Shown in pieces: positions 16,762 through 25,368 of a stretch of 64,000 nucleotides of DNA. The stretch comes from Pararhizobium sp. IMCC3301 (GTDB lineage Bacteria > Pseudomonadota > Alphaproteobacteria > Rhizobiales > GCA-2746425): positions 62,001 to 126,000 of the forward strand of contig NZ_CP132336.1 in assembly GCF_030758315.1 (NCBI RefSeq). Direction: 5' to 3'. The notes under the pieces are model-generated. The model was not told the origin of the DNA, did not search any database, and worked only from the letters and a program-made list of their open reading frames with translations. Position 1 is the stretch's first letter, and every line of letters begins with the position of its first letter. The position numbers and the translations under genes were made by a program.

Positions 16762-17667
16762 CTATCGGCGGTTTCGGGCGGCGCGGCGTTCCAGCCAGCC
16801 GAACAACAGCGCAAAACTGTAGCACAGCACGAAATACATCGCGCCGACGAGAATCCATGTCTCGAAGACCTTCGTGGTCGTCGCCGCCACTTCGGTCGCC
16901 AGATATGTCAGTTCCTGGATCGAGATCAGCGACACGATTGCCGAATCCTTGATCAGGGTGATGAACTGGCCGGCCAAGGGCGGCAGGATTTTGCGCACCG
17001 CCTGAGGCAGGATCACGTCACGCTGGACATTCAGGCGCGACAGGCCGATTGCCCGTGCAGCTTCCGATTGGCCGTGGTCGATTGACTGGATGCCGGCGCG
17101 GACGATTTCGGTGATGTAGGCGCCTTCAAACATGGCAAGCACCAGAACGCCGGCCAGAAAGTTCGAAATAAGCTGCGGGTCGCCAAACAGAATGCGAAAC
17201 AGCGAATTATTGACCAGAATGTTACCCGTATCAATATCGTCGAAGCCGAGCGCGGGAAAAATCTGGCTGGAAATAAAGTAGTAGAAAATGAAAATGAAGA
17301 CGAGTGGTGGAAGGTTTCTGATAAGTTCGACATAAGTGCGGCCAAGGATGCGCAAAGTCAGGTTTTCACTGGTGCGCCAATATCCCATGACAATGCCGAT
17401 AATGCTTGCAAGGATCGTTGCCCAGAAGGCCAGTCGCAATGTGGTTGCCAGTCCGTAAAGCAGCAGATTTGCCACATACCTACCGGTATTTTCGTCATAA
17501 CGAATGAAGAAATTGAGGACACGCGACCAGTCCCAATTATAGACAAGCACGTCGTTGACGCGATAGCCCGCATAAAGAATCAACGCCGCGACCCCTGCGA
17601 AAAGGGCGATGTCGACCAGGGTCATTCGCTTCTTCGGCGGAGCGGGCGGAGGAGAAGTTCGATCCAT
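16762..17667 (-). CDS. Amino-acid ABC transporter permease (AapM-like)
   Basis: An inner-membrane permease of about 301 residues. I use the ATG at 17667 (MDRTSPPPAPPKKRMTLVDI); a GTG at 17718 would add 17 residues that look unlike a permease. A first membrane segment follows the proline-rich start, then a periplasmic loop. The His/Glu/Gln permease domain covers about residues 85-295, with AARAIGLSRLNVQRDVILPQ as the EAA loop that contacts the ATPase. The extended N-terminal part resembles AapM and AapQ of rhizobial general L-amino-acid permeases. Its partner permease is at 18611. Confidence 0.9.
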   Translation of the reverse strand: MDRTSPPPAPPKKRMTLVDIALFAGVAALILYAGYRVNDVLVYNWDWSRVLNFFIRYDENTGRYVANLLLYGLATTLRLAFWATILASIIGIVMGYWRTSENLTLRILGRTYVELIRNLPPLVFIFIFYYFISSQIFPALGFDDIDTGNILVNNSLFRILFGDPQLISNFLAGVLVLAMFEGAYITEIVRAGIQSIDHGQSEAARAIGLSRLNVQRDVILPQAVRKILPPLAGQFITLIKDSAIVSLISIQELTYLATEVAATTTKVFETWILVGAMYFVLCYSFALLFGWLERRAARNRR

Positions 17668-17737
17668 CTGGGTATCCGTTCGGCAAGGAGAGTGGCACGG
17701 GAATATTCCCGGTGCCACTCAATGTCTTTCGAACCTA

Positions 17738-18568
17738 CTACTCAGGTGCGACCATGTCCTTCCAGGCGGACTGATCCTTGAACCAGTAATCGTTGGTTTC
17801 CTGAAGCCAACCATTCGAGGAGTTGACCTGGATCCAGTTCGAGAAGAAGTTCAGCGCATCAACGTCTCCCTTGCGCAGCGCAAAAGCCTCGTCGCCGCGG
17901 GTCAGGTTTTCACCGTCATTGGCAACAAACACCTTGCCGGGGTTTGCATCGGCCCAGAACCGTGGCTTGGGTGCCGATGAGATCATGGCATGTGCGTTGC
18001 CGTTTGCAACCTCCTGGAATGCCTGGGCGTCATCATCGAACTGGCGCAAAGTCGCCTTGGGGAATCTCTTTTGCGCAAAGTTGCAGGGCGTGGCTCCGCG
18101 GCGACAGGCAATGGTCACGCTGGAATCATTATAGTCATCAATCGACTTGAACCCCCCGGACAGTTCCTGGTTGCTGGCCATCTGCTGGCCGGAATGCGCA
18201 TAGGGAATGGTGAAATTCACCGTCAGATTGCGTTGCGGCGTAATCGACATGCCACCGACGACCACATCGAATTTTTTTGCCAGCAGAGCAGGAATGATTC
18301 CACTCCAGGCTGTGGGAACGAATTCGATTTCGACGCCCATATCCTCGGCAAGTTTTTTGGCGACGTCGATTTCAAAGCCGATCAGGTTGCCTTCCTTATC
18401 GCGCATCGCCCATGGCACGAAGGTCGACATTCCTACGCGCAACTTGCCGCGCTGCAGGATTTCCTCCACCACGCTTTGCGCCGAGGCGGGGCCGGTCAGA
18501 GTGGCGACGGCCGCGATCGCGAGTGATACGGCTACGAGAAGTGCCTTCTTGAGTTTCAGAAATTTCAT
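17738..18568 (-). CDS. Amino-acid ABC transporter substrate-binding protein
   Basis: 276 residues, periplasmic. The signal peptide is MKFLKLKKALLVAVSLAIAA with cleavage near PASAQS (about residue 30). The mature part has the SBP family-3 pattern: LRVGMSTFVPWAMRDKEGNL, GFEIDVAKKLAEDMGVEIEF, FDVVVGGMSITPQRNLTVNF. It ends DYWFKDQSAWKDMVAPE. The gene lies between the two permease genes. Two cysteines (IACRRGATPCNF) could form a disulfide. The ligand is probably an amino acid or related amine; specificity cannot be read directly. Confidence 0.93.
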   Translation of the reverse strand: MKFLKLKKALLVAVSLAIAAVATLTGPASAQSVVEEILQRGKLRVGMSTFVPWAMRDKEGNLIGFEIDVAKKLAEDMGVEIEFVPTAWSGIIPALLAKKFDVVVGGMSITPQRNLTVNFTIPYAHSGQQMASNQELSGGFKSIDDYNDSSVTIACRRGATPCNFAQKRFPKATLRQFDDDAQAFQEVANGNAHAMISSAPKPRFWADANPGKVFVANDGENLTRGDEAFALRKGDVDALNFFSNWIQVNSSNGWLQETNDYWFKDQSAWKDMVAPE

Positions 18569-18610
18569 CGGTTTTCCTCCAGTGTTGATTTCTAGGCAGT
18601 TTTCTTGGTT

Positions 18611-19462
18611 TTAGCGGTTGTTTTTGTTCAGCGACCTTTCGAACTGGCTGACGCCGACCGACAGTGTGATCGTCACAGCGAGGTAGATTCCCGCCACGAG
18701 GAACCAGATTTCAAAAGCCATGAAAGTATCGGCGATGAGATTCAGTCCGGCCGTGGTTAATTCGGAGACGGCGATCACGCTGACGATCGCGGAATGTTTT
18801 ATCAGCGAGATGAGCAGCCCGGTCAGCGGCGGCAGGATCAGCGGCAGCGATTGTGGAATGACAATGTAACGGTACTTGTCGACGATGTTCAAGCCAATGG
18901 CATCGCCGCCTTCATACTGTCCCTGATCCACTCCGGTAATTCCGCCGCGAATGATTTCGGCGGCAAATGATCCCTCGAAGAACGAGAGGCAGAGCACGCC
19001 GGTCCAGAAACGGTCAATCCCGAAAATTGGCGCCAGCACAAAATAGAACAGAAAAAGCTGCACCAGCAATGGCGTGTTGCGGATCGCTTCCAGATACCAT
19101 TTCGCGATGATCCGTCCTGCAATCGAGTTCGACATCCGTGCAAAGGCGGTCACGAACCCGATCAATATGGCGAAAACTCCGCTCACCGCTGCCAGCTTTA
19201 AGGTCTGGATCAGTCCTTTGACCAGCGGTCCCCAGATCATTTCGCCGTCGATGATGCGATAGAAAAATGGCTCGACCCTGTACCACTGCCAGTTATAATC
19301 CATTGCCTGCGCGCCGCGCCAGATCAGACCGCCGAGGAGAAGAAAAACCAGCGCAGCCTGTGTCACCTGCCAGATTGTGCGCGTCAGAGCACGGACATCC
19401 AGTCCGACCTCCTCGCGCTGACGCTGTTCACGCGGTGTGGGTATTGGTGTTCGTGCCTGCAT
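18611..19462 (-). CDS. Amino-acid ABC transporter permease (AapQ-like), first gene of the operon
   Basis: 283 residues from the ATG at 19462 (MQARTPIPTPREQRQREEVG), preceded by GAGAGGGG; a TTG at 19477 is a poorer choice. One membrane segment near residue 30 is followed by a loop, then the permease domain from about 80, with EGGDAIGLNIVDKYRYIVIP as the EAA motif. It pairs with the permease at 16762 to form a heterodimeric channel. The promoter region to its right is shared with the divergent LysR gene at 19642. Confidence 0.92.
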   Translation of the reverse strand: MQARTPIPTPREQRQREEVGLDVRALTRTIWQVTQAALVFLLLGGLIWRGAQAMDYNWQWYRVEPFFYRIIDGEMIWGPLVKGLIQTLKLAAVSGVFAILIGFVTAFARMSNSIAGRIIAKWYLEAIRNTPLLVQLFLFYFVLAPIFGIDRFWTGVLCLSFFEGSFAAEIIRGGITGVDQGQYEGGDAIGLNIVDKYRYIVIPQSLPLILPPLTGLLISLIKHSAIVSVIAVSELTTAGLNLIADTFMAFEIWFLVAGIYLAVTITLSVGVSQFERSLNKNNR

Positions 19463-19509
19463 GACCCCTCTCAGCAATTCACACTGAAGACCGTGCAGAT
19501 AGTATCCGC

Positions 19510-19534
19510 TGTGTTATATAGTGTAGTCAACACA
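19510..19534. promoter_or_regulatory. Inverted repeat in the transporter/LysR intergenic region
   Basis: TGTGTT (19510-19515) and AACACA (19529-19534) form 6-bp arms 13 bp apart in an AT-rich stretch between the divergent transporter operon and LysR gene. Spacing and place fit a LysR-type operator; function is inferred. Confidence 0.35.
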
Positions 19535-19641
19535 TTTCGTAGGCTCGTATAAAAAACGATTATGGTTATAATCCGAGCTACTCCTTGCTTTAAGCCCAGC
19601 TAATGCTAACACGTCTGTCAGCGATCAGGAGGCAAAGTGCC

Positions 19642-20532
19642 ATGAAAATTACGTTCCGGCAGGTCGATGCGTTTCGCGCTGTGGTTTCGACCGGTACAGT
19701 GACAGAGGCGGCAGTGATGCTGGGAGTTTCGCAGCCTGCGGTCAGCCGGCTGATTTCCGATCTGGAATCCGAAGTTGGGTTTCAGCTTTTCCAGCGGGCA
19801 GGGCGGGTTCTGGTCCCGACCGAAGAATCCCGGCTTCTGGTCGGCGAAGTTCGCCAGGCGATCAGCGGCATGGAGCATATCAAGCAGGCGGCGGTTGCAA
19901 TCGGCAGATTTGGTCACGCGCGGCTCACCCTTGTCATCACACCAACCTTTTCGACCCAGCTTGCCCCCGATCTGATCGGCGGCTTTGCCAGGGCGCGCCC
20001 CGAAACCATGGTGCGGATGGAGATTGAGGCAAATGACGACACGGTCGAATGGATGGTCTCGCAGAACTATGATTTCGGTATCACTGCCAGCGAGCCGGTC
20101 AATCCCTCGTTCGAAAGCCTGATGATCAAAAACGACGATGTTTATTGTGTCCTTCCCAAACACCACCGGCTTGCCCGGAAATCCCTGATTCAGGCCCATG
20201 ATCTGACCGACGAAAATTTCATCTCCTACATGTCGACCTCACGGTTCCGGTTTGAGATAGACAACTTTTTCGATGCGAAGAAAATTGAACGCCGGATGCT
20301 GTATGAAACGCGCACGACCGATGCGATCTGCCGACTGGTCGCGCGCGGCCTTGGTGTCGCTGTCGTCGGCGCCAGCAAAAGCTATCTCAGTACCATGCCC
20401 GACTGCATCGTGTTGCCCTTTGCAGCACCCCTGAGCTTTCGCGCGGTGCTGTTCTGGTCGAAGAAACGGCCGCTCTCTACGGTTGCCGATACGTTCCTCA
20501 AGATCGCCCAGGAAACCGCTAGCGCCGGTTGA
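19642..20532 (+). CDS. LysR-family transcriptional regulator
   Basis: 296 residues from the ATG at 19642, with AGGAGG at 19627-19632 nine bases upstream; a frame opening at 19603 is not needed. The helix-turn-helix is at residues 1-60 (FRQVDAFRAVVSTGTVTEAA; LGVSQPAVSRLISDLESEVG), followed by the effector domain. It is related to the regulators that control amino-acid and opine catabolism (NocR/OccR type), which fits its place between an amino-acid transporter and an amino-acid catabolic operon. Its stop overlaps the end of the convergent decarboxylase gene at 20519. Confidence 0.92.
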   Translation: MKITFRQVDAFRAVVSTGTVTEAAVMLGVSQPAVSRLISDLESEVGFQLFQRAGRVLVPTEESRLLVGEVRQAISGMEHIKQAAVAIGRFGHARLTLVITPTFSTQLAPDLIGGFARARPETMVRMEIEANDDTVEWMVSQNYDFGITASEPVNPSFESLMIKNDDVYCVLPKHHRLARKSLIQAHDLTDENFISYMSTSRFRFEIDNFFDAKKIERRMLYETRTTDAICRLVARGLGVAVVGASKSYLSTMPDCIVLPFAAPLSFRAVLFWSKKRPLSTVADTFLKIAQETASAG

Positions 20533-21091
20533 GCGCTTCGCGAAAACGCTGCCGCGCGGCGGAACTGTGGATATAATCGTAGTCGCGCGGATAGGCTGCG
20601 CCCGGTACAATCTCAAGAACGGTCATCTGTGGGCCCGGCGTAGCGAGCAGGTCCGGCAATCCATCGCAAAAAGCAACGGAATCGTCAAAGCTGCGAGTGC
20701 CGGCATAGCCGGACGCGCCCGCCATGGCGGCAAAATCGATTTTATCGGCTCCCGGCAGCGGATGCGCGCCATTCACCTCATAAACCCTGTTTGCAAACAG
20801 GAAATGGTAAAAATTGGTGACACCGGCATTGGCAATGGTCACCAGTGATCCCAGATTCATCAGCAGACTGCCGTCGCCATCGAAGACGAAGATGCGGCGC
20901 TCCGGATTTGCCAGAGCAAGTCCGAGCGCGTGGGACGATGCCTGACCCATCGCGCCGACCCCGACATAGTTCAGATCGCGCGGATTCAGCGCCAGCCAGT
21001 CAAAACAACTCTGGTATACAGCAACAACAATATCCTCGTCGTTGACGTGTGGGATCAGGGATTTCAATGCATCGTCGCGGCGCAATGTCAT
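20519..21091 (-). CDS. Thiamine-diphosphate decarboxylase, pyrophosphate-binding (beta) subunit
   Basis: 190 residues, the TPP-binding half of a two-subunit 2-oxoacid decarboxylase of the sulfopyruvate/phosphonopyruvate decarboxylase type. The cofactor motif is FDGDGSLLMNLGSLVTIANA (GDG then N about 25 residues later overall), preceded by NYVGVGAMGQASSHALGLAL. It would form the active site together with the alpha subunit encoded just upstream, overlapping by 4 bp. The substrate could be sulfopyruvate, phosphonopyruvate or another small 2-oxoacid; neighbours favour a 2-oxoacid made by the aminotransferase of the same operon. Confidence 0.85.
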   Translation of the reverse strand: MTLRRDDALKSLIPHVNDEDIVVAVYQSCFDWLALNPRDLNYVGVGAMGQASSHALGLALANPERRIFVFDGDGSLLMNLGSLVTIANAGVTNFYHFLFANRVYEVNGAHPLPGADKIDFAAMAGASGYAGTRSFDDSVAFCDGLPDLLATPGPQMTVLEIVPGAAYPRDYDYIHSSAARQRFREALNRR

Positions 21092-21639
21092 GGTGCCTCC
21101 GGCGACCGGCCAATCAGGAAAATATGGGGGCGGGACCTGGTGTAGGCGGCCACGATCGCCAGAGAAATGTGGCCGACATCTTCAGGTGCTTCGATCAGCG
21201 AATGTGAAATCTGCATTGCATCGAGGACCGGGCGGACGATGCGCACGCCATATGCCGCTGACTGTTCGGGGCGAAGATGCGGTTCCTTGCCCTGAAGGCC
21301 CACCATCATCACCACCGGCAGCTCGTAATCCATTCCGATTGCACGGATTGCGTTCAGCGAATCCATCAACCCCGTCTGCTGCATCATCAGAACTGCACGC
21401 GTGCCATTATAGGACATCGCAGCGCAGATCGAGACACCTTCATCTTCCTTGCAGATCCGTGTCAGGCGAAAATCAGCATCGCTGGATATGGGCCAGAGCA
21501 GCCCCTCGCTTGTCACAATATCGGGCAGGGCAACGATTTCGCGCACGCTGGCAGCTTTGATCGCGGCAATGATGTCGGCACCGCCAGGATGAGCGACGGC
21601 CGGATCTGGTGGGCATGCGGCAGTTGAGGCAACCATCAA
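21088..21639 (-). CDS. Thiamine-diphosphate decarboxylase, pyrimidine-binding (alpha) subunit
   Basis: 183 residues matching the ComD-like alpha subunit of sulfopyruvate decarboxylase. It contains the glutamate that activates thiamine in CKEDEGVSICAAMSYNGTRA, then VLMMQQTGLMDSLNAIRAIG. It lacks the GDG cofactor motif, which is supplied by the beta subunit; the two genes overlap by 4 bp. The split form of this enzyme is known in coenzyme M synthesis and in cysteate and taurine-related metabolism of bacteria. It overlaps the upstream aminotransferase gene by 4 bp. Confidence 0.85.
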   Translation of the reverse strand: MMVASTAACPPDPAVAHPGGADIIAAIKAASVREIVALPDIVTSEGLLWPISSDADFRLTRICKEDEGVSICAAMSYNGTRAVLMMQQTGLMDSLNAIRAIGMDYELPVVMMVGLQGKEPHLRPEQSAAYGVRIVRPVLDAMQISHSLIEAPEDVGHISLAIVAAYTRSRPHIFLIGRSPEAP

Positions 21640-22730
21640 CTCTCTCCGTTCAGAAACGACGAAATCACAGCGACACAGGCGCGCAGATCATCAGGCAGGC
21701 CGATGGTGATCCGGATGCAATCACGATAGGCGGGAGAAGCGAATCTGCGCACAGCAATACCAGATGCGCGCAATGCGGCATCGGCAGCCTCAGCAGTCTT
21801 TTCAGGGTCGGGAAATCTCACCAGAACGAAATTGGCCTGGCTCGGGATCACGTCCAGGCCCAAGCCCTTCAGTTCAGAACTCAGCCAGTTGCGGCCGCTG
21901 AGAGTGGCGTTGCGGACGAATTCTGTATGGCCGCGATCCTCCAGCGCCACAATCGTCGCCGCAACAGAGGGAGATGCGACCGGGAAGGTCAAAGCGATGC
22001 GGCGCAGCGAGTCGATGACATCATCCGGGCCATAGGCCCAGCCCACTCGCGCTCCGGCTAGGCCAAAAATCTTTGAAAGTGTGCGACACATCACGACATT
22101 TTTTGCCTCCTCCACCAGCCTGTGCGCCGGCTCATAGTCGGGAGCATTGACATATTCCTCATAGGCGCTGTCGATGATCAGCAGGGCGTCATCGGGAATG
22201 GCTGCATGAAGACGGCGGACTTCGGCGCCGGACAGATAAGTGCCTGCAGGGTTTTCAGGATTGGCAAGATAGACGATCCGTGTGCGCTCGCTTATCGCGG
22301 CAATCATATGGTCGATTGACGGTTTGAAGTTGTCATCAGGCACCGAGATCACGTCGGCATCATTTGCATAGGCATAATTCGGCACTTTGAGATATCCGTT
22401 TTCGCTGCGGATCAGTTCTGTGCCGGGGCCCAGATAGGCGCGTGCCAGGCGCGCCAGCAAGTCATCCGAACCTTGCCCGACGGTGATCCGCGCGGCCTGC
22501 AGGCCAAAACGATCTGCTATCGCCGGTGCAAGCGCCGCGTCCGGATTTTCAAGATAGCGCTCGATCCCGGCGATTGCTGCGCGCGCAGCGGCAGCGGCAA
22601 GGGGGCTGGGCCCGTAAACGCTTTCGTTTGAATTCAGATGGATTGCAACAGGCGCGGCCGCGTGCCCGACTGCCTCGATCATGTGCGGGCGAATTTTGTC
22701 GATAGCTGATTTCGCGCGCATGACGGCCAT
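21636..22730 (-). CDS. Histidinol-phosphate aminotransferase-like PLP enzyme
   Basis: 364 residues from the ATG at 22730, 5 bp after GGGAGG. A fold-type I aminotransferase: NSNESVYGPSPLAAAAARAA near the N-terminus, ITVGQGSDDLLARLARAYLG, NPENPAGTYLSGAEVRRLHA, and the PLP lysine in CRTLSKIFGLAGARVGWAYG. Family resemblance is closest to HisC, but its place in a catabolic operon with a 2-oxoacid decarboxylase suggests that it transaminates an amino acid to the 2-oxoacid used by the next enzyme. It is the first gene of the leftward operon and is divergent from the hydrolase gene at 22857. Confidence 0.87.
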   Translation of the reverse strand: MAVMRAKSAIDKIRPHMIEAVGHAAAPVAIHLNSNESVYGPSPLAAAAARAAIAGIERYLENPDAALAPAIADRFGLQAARITVGQGSDDLLARLARAYLGPGTELIRSENGYLKVPNYAYANDADVISVPDDNFKPSIDHMIAAISERTRIVYLANPENPAGTYLSGAEVRRLHAAIPDDALLIIDSAYEEYVNAPDYEPAHRLVEEAKNVVMCRTLSKIFGLAGARVGWAYGPDDVIDSLRRIALTFPVASPSVAATIVALEDRGHTEFVRNATLSGRNWLSSELKGLGLDVIPSQANFVLVRFPDPEKTAEAADAALRASGIAVRRFASPAYRDCIRITIGLPDDLRACVAVISSFLNGES

Positions 22731-22750
22731 TTTCACCTCCCGGTCTCTGA

Positions 22751-22764
22751 TGGTGTATACATCA
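22751..22764. promoter_or_regulatory. TGTATACA-centred palindrome between divergent catabolic operons
   Basis: TGGTGTATACATCA (22751-22764) is a near-perfect palindrome around TGTATACA, placed between the two divergent catabolic operons. GntR-type repressors often use such ATAC-centred sites; no gntR gene is in the window, so the binding protein is unknown. Confidence 0.4.
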
Positions 22765-22856
22765 CATGAAAGATATAATTTTTCAATTCGCTTTCTATTT
22801 TATTATGCTATAAAGATTCTCGAAAGGCGCGGATGCGTCTGTCCGAAGGACTGCAA

Positions 22857-23870
22857 ATGCCCAACCATTCCTCCGAAAGCCGGTTGCGACTGACCATCGA
22901 CCTGGATCTACCCGGCCGTGTCATTGGCGATCTGATGCTGCGCTGGTCCGACAATACCAATCCCCTCGGCTATCACCCGGTTCCCGTGATCAGCATCAAG
23001 GGCGGCGTTGGTCCTGTCGTTCTGATTATCGGCGGCACCCATGGCGATGAATTCGAGGGGCCGGCCGCGATCATGCGGCTGGCGCGGCAACTGTCGCCCG
23101 ATGCGCTTGCCGGGCAGGTGATCCTGGTGCCGGCGCTGAATGCACCAGCTCTTGCTGCCTCGTCGCGGGTGAGTCCGCTGGACGGGGCCAATCTGAACCG
23201 TGCCTTTCCCGGCGATCCCGACGGTGGTCCTACTGCGATGCTGGCGCATTTTGTCGAAACCGTTCTGATGCCACGTTGCGCCGCAGTGATCGATCTGCAT
23301 TCAGGTGGCAAGGCTGCGTTCTTTCAACCCTGTGCGCTGGCGACCCGCACAGCGGATACTGGCCTTTATCAACGCAATCTGGAGCTTGCACAGGCTTTTG
23401 GCCTGCCCTTGATCTGGGTGCTGGGCGCAAATAACGACAACCGCTCTGTAAATGCCGCCGCCGAACGCGTCGGCGTACCGATGATCGCTGCTGAACTGGG
23501 CGGCGGAGGCGGTTCGGACCCCAACATTACCGGACTGGCCGAAACCGGGCTTTTGCAATGTCTTGGCCATCTCGGTCTGCTTGATGCCACTACTGTAAGC
23601 CCGCCGCCGCGTCGGGTCGAAATCGCCTCGCCTTTGGATTCGCTCTATGCACCGGCCGACGGCTTGTTTGACCGCGCAGTCGAAGCCGGACAGGAAGTCA
23701 GCGCCGGCCAGATTGCCGGTTGGTTCCACCATCCTGCCGAACCCGAACGTGCGTCACAATCCATGGTCTTGCCCGCCGCCGGGTTGGTTCTTGCCCATAC
23801 ATGCCGTGGCATGGTGCGCCGCGGCGAATTGCTGGCGCTGGTTGCCCGAGATGTTCCGGAAGGGCAGTGA
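22857..23870 (+). CDS. Succinylglutamate desuccinylase/aspartoacylase (AstE/DoeB)-family metallohydrolase
   Basis: 337 residues from the ATG at 22857, 6 bp after GAAGGA. A zinc hydrolase that cleaves N-acyl groups from amino acids or related amines. Zinc and catalytic motifs are GGTHGDEFEGPAAIMRLARQ (His and Glu ligands) and VIDLHSGG (second His). NLNRAFPGDPDGG is also typical. The closest functional class may be ectoine-pathway DoeB-type deacylases, but the ectoine genes are not here. It begins the rightward operon and is followed directly (ATG after the stop) by an aldehyde dehydrogenase. The natural substrate is unknown. Confidence 0.87.
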   Translation: MPNHSSESRLRLTIDLDLPGRVIGDLMLRWSDNTNPLGYHPVPVISIKGGVGPVVLIIGGTHGDEFEGPAAIMRLARQLSPDALAGQVILVPALNAPALAASSRVSPLDGANLNRAFPGDPDGGPTAMLAHFVETVLMPRCAAVIDLHSGGKAAFFQPCALATRTADTGLYQRNLELAQAFGLPLIWVLGANNDNRSVNAAAERVGVPMIAAELGGGGGSDPNITGLAETGLLQCLGHLGLLDATTVSPPPRRVEIASPLDSLYAPADGLFDRAVEAGQEVSAGQIAGWFHHPAEPERASQSMVLPAAGLVLAHTCRGMVRRGELLALVARDVPEGQ

Positions 23871-25340
23871 ATGAAGCAATACACGCACTTCATCGCTGGC
23901 ACCTTTACAGCCGAAACCGACGCGCAGATCGACAGTGTCGATCCGGCGACCGGCCGGGTATGGTGCCGGATTTCACGCGGCAATGCCGCCGATGCGGATC
24001 GGGCGATGCGCGCCGCTGACAGTGCCTTTCGCGCTGGCGAGTGGGCCGAATTGACGGCCAGCGGCCGGGCGGATGTTCTTGAGCGTCTGGCTGACTATCT
24101 GGAAACCCATTGGCAACAGCTTGTCGAAGCCGAAATGCGCGACAATGGCAAGCGCATCACCGAAGTGCGCGGACAGTTTTCCGGCCTGCATATGTGGTAT
24201 CGGCATTTTGCCGCAGAGGCGCGCAAGCTCGGTCCGGAGCCGCAGAGCAACCGCATTGCCGGAGTGGAAAGCGAAACGCAATTCCTGCCCTATGGCGTGG
24301 TCGTGGCGATCACGCCGTGGAATTCACCACTGATGATTCTGGCCTGGAAGCTGGGCCCGGCGCTCGCTGCCGGCAACACGGTGGTGGTGAAACCATCGGA
24401 ACTGGCATCGGCATCGACGCTGGAATTCGCAAGTCTGGCACATGAAGCGGGTCTGCCAACCGGGGTTTTGAACGTGGTTACGGGCTATGGCCATGAAGTG
24501 GGCGAGGCGCTGGTGCGCCATCCTCTAACCCGCAAGGTTACCTTTACCGGCTCGGATGCCGGGGGCCGCAAAGTGGCTGCAGCTGCAGCGGAGGGCGTGG
24601 TGCCTGCAACGCTGGAGCTGGGCGGAAAATCGCCGCAGGTGGTGTTTTCCGATGCCGAGCGCGCCAATGCGGTGAACGGAGTGCTGTCGGGTATTTTCCT
24701 GTCAAACGGGCAGACCTGCGTGGCCGGCTCGCGGCTCATTGTCGAAGCGCCGATTGCCGGCTCTTTCGTGGCGCATCTGCTGGAGCGGGCCCGCGCCCTG
24801 CGCTTCGGCGATCCGATGGACCCGGCCACCCAGGTCGGCCCGCTGGCCAATGAGGCGCATCTGCGCAAGGTGACCGCCATCATCGAACAGGCCAAAGCGC
24901 AGGGTGCCAGGTGCCTGCTGGATGGTACCCGGACGGCAGCCGGGCGTGTCGGCTTTTACCTTGGTCCTACGATTTTCACTGATGTCACCCCAAAGATGCA
25001 GCTCTGGCGTGAAGAAGTGTTCGGCCCGGTGCTGGCGGTCACAAGTTTTGACGACGAGTGTCAGGCCATCGCATTGGCCAATGACAGCGACTACGGGCTG
25101 GCCGGCGGGGTCTGGACATCAGATATCGACAAGGGCAGGCGCGTGGCAAACGCAATCAATGCCGGCACTGTCTACATCAACCATTACCGCAGCGTCGATC
25201 CCGGCAGCCCCATCGGCGGCATGAAGCGTTCCGGCTATGGCCGTGAGCTGGGCCCGGATGCGGTGAAGGATTTTCTGCAAGACAAATCCGTCTGGACCGG
25301 GCGCGCCGCCGTGGCGGACCCGTTTCCGGAGCCCGTTTGA
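23871..25340 (+). CDS. NAD(P)-dependent aldehyde dehydrogenase
   Basis: 489 residues, normal ALDH length. Motifs: PWNSPLMILAWKLGPALAAG, the glutamate in LELGGKSPQ, the catalytic cysteine in SNGQTCVAGSR, and EEVFGPVLAVTSFDDECQAI. It converts an aldehyde to an acid. The TPP-dependent decarboxylase on the other side of the divergent promoter would generate an aldehyde, so the two could act in sequence. The ATG directly follows the stop of the hydrolase gene. It is followed by a Rieske oxygenase gene after 28 bp. Confidence 0.94.
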   Translation: MKQYTHFIAGTFTAETDAQIDSVDPATGRVWCRISRGNAADADRAMRAADSAFRAGEWAELTASGRADVLERLADYLETHWQQLVEAEMRDNGKRITEVRGQFSGLHMWYRHFAAEARKLGPEPQSNRIAGVESETQFLPYGVVVAITPWNSPLMILAWKLGPALAAGNTVVVKPSELASASTLEFASLAHEAGLPTGVLNVVTGYGHEVGEALVRHPLTRKVTFTGSDAGGRKVAAAAAEGVVPATLELGGKSPQVVFSDAERANAVNGVLSGIFLSNGQTCVAGSRLIVEAPIAGSFVAHLLERARALRFGDPMDPATQVGPLANEAHLRKVTAIIEQAKAQGARCLLDGTRTAAGRVGFYLGPTIFTDVTPKMQLWREEVFGPVLAVTSFDDECQAIALANDSDYGLAGGVWTSDIDKGRRVANAINAGTVYINHYRSVDPGSPIGGMKRSGYGRELGPDAVKDFLQDKSVWTGRAAVADPFPEPV

Positions 25341-25368
25341 GGCGCAATGATAAGACTGGAGAAGCCGA

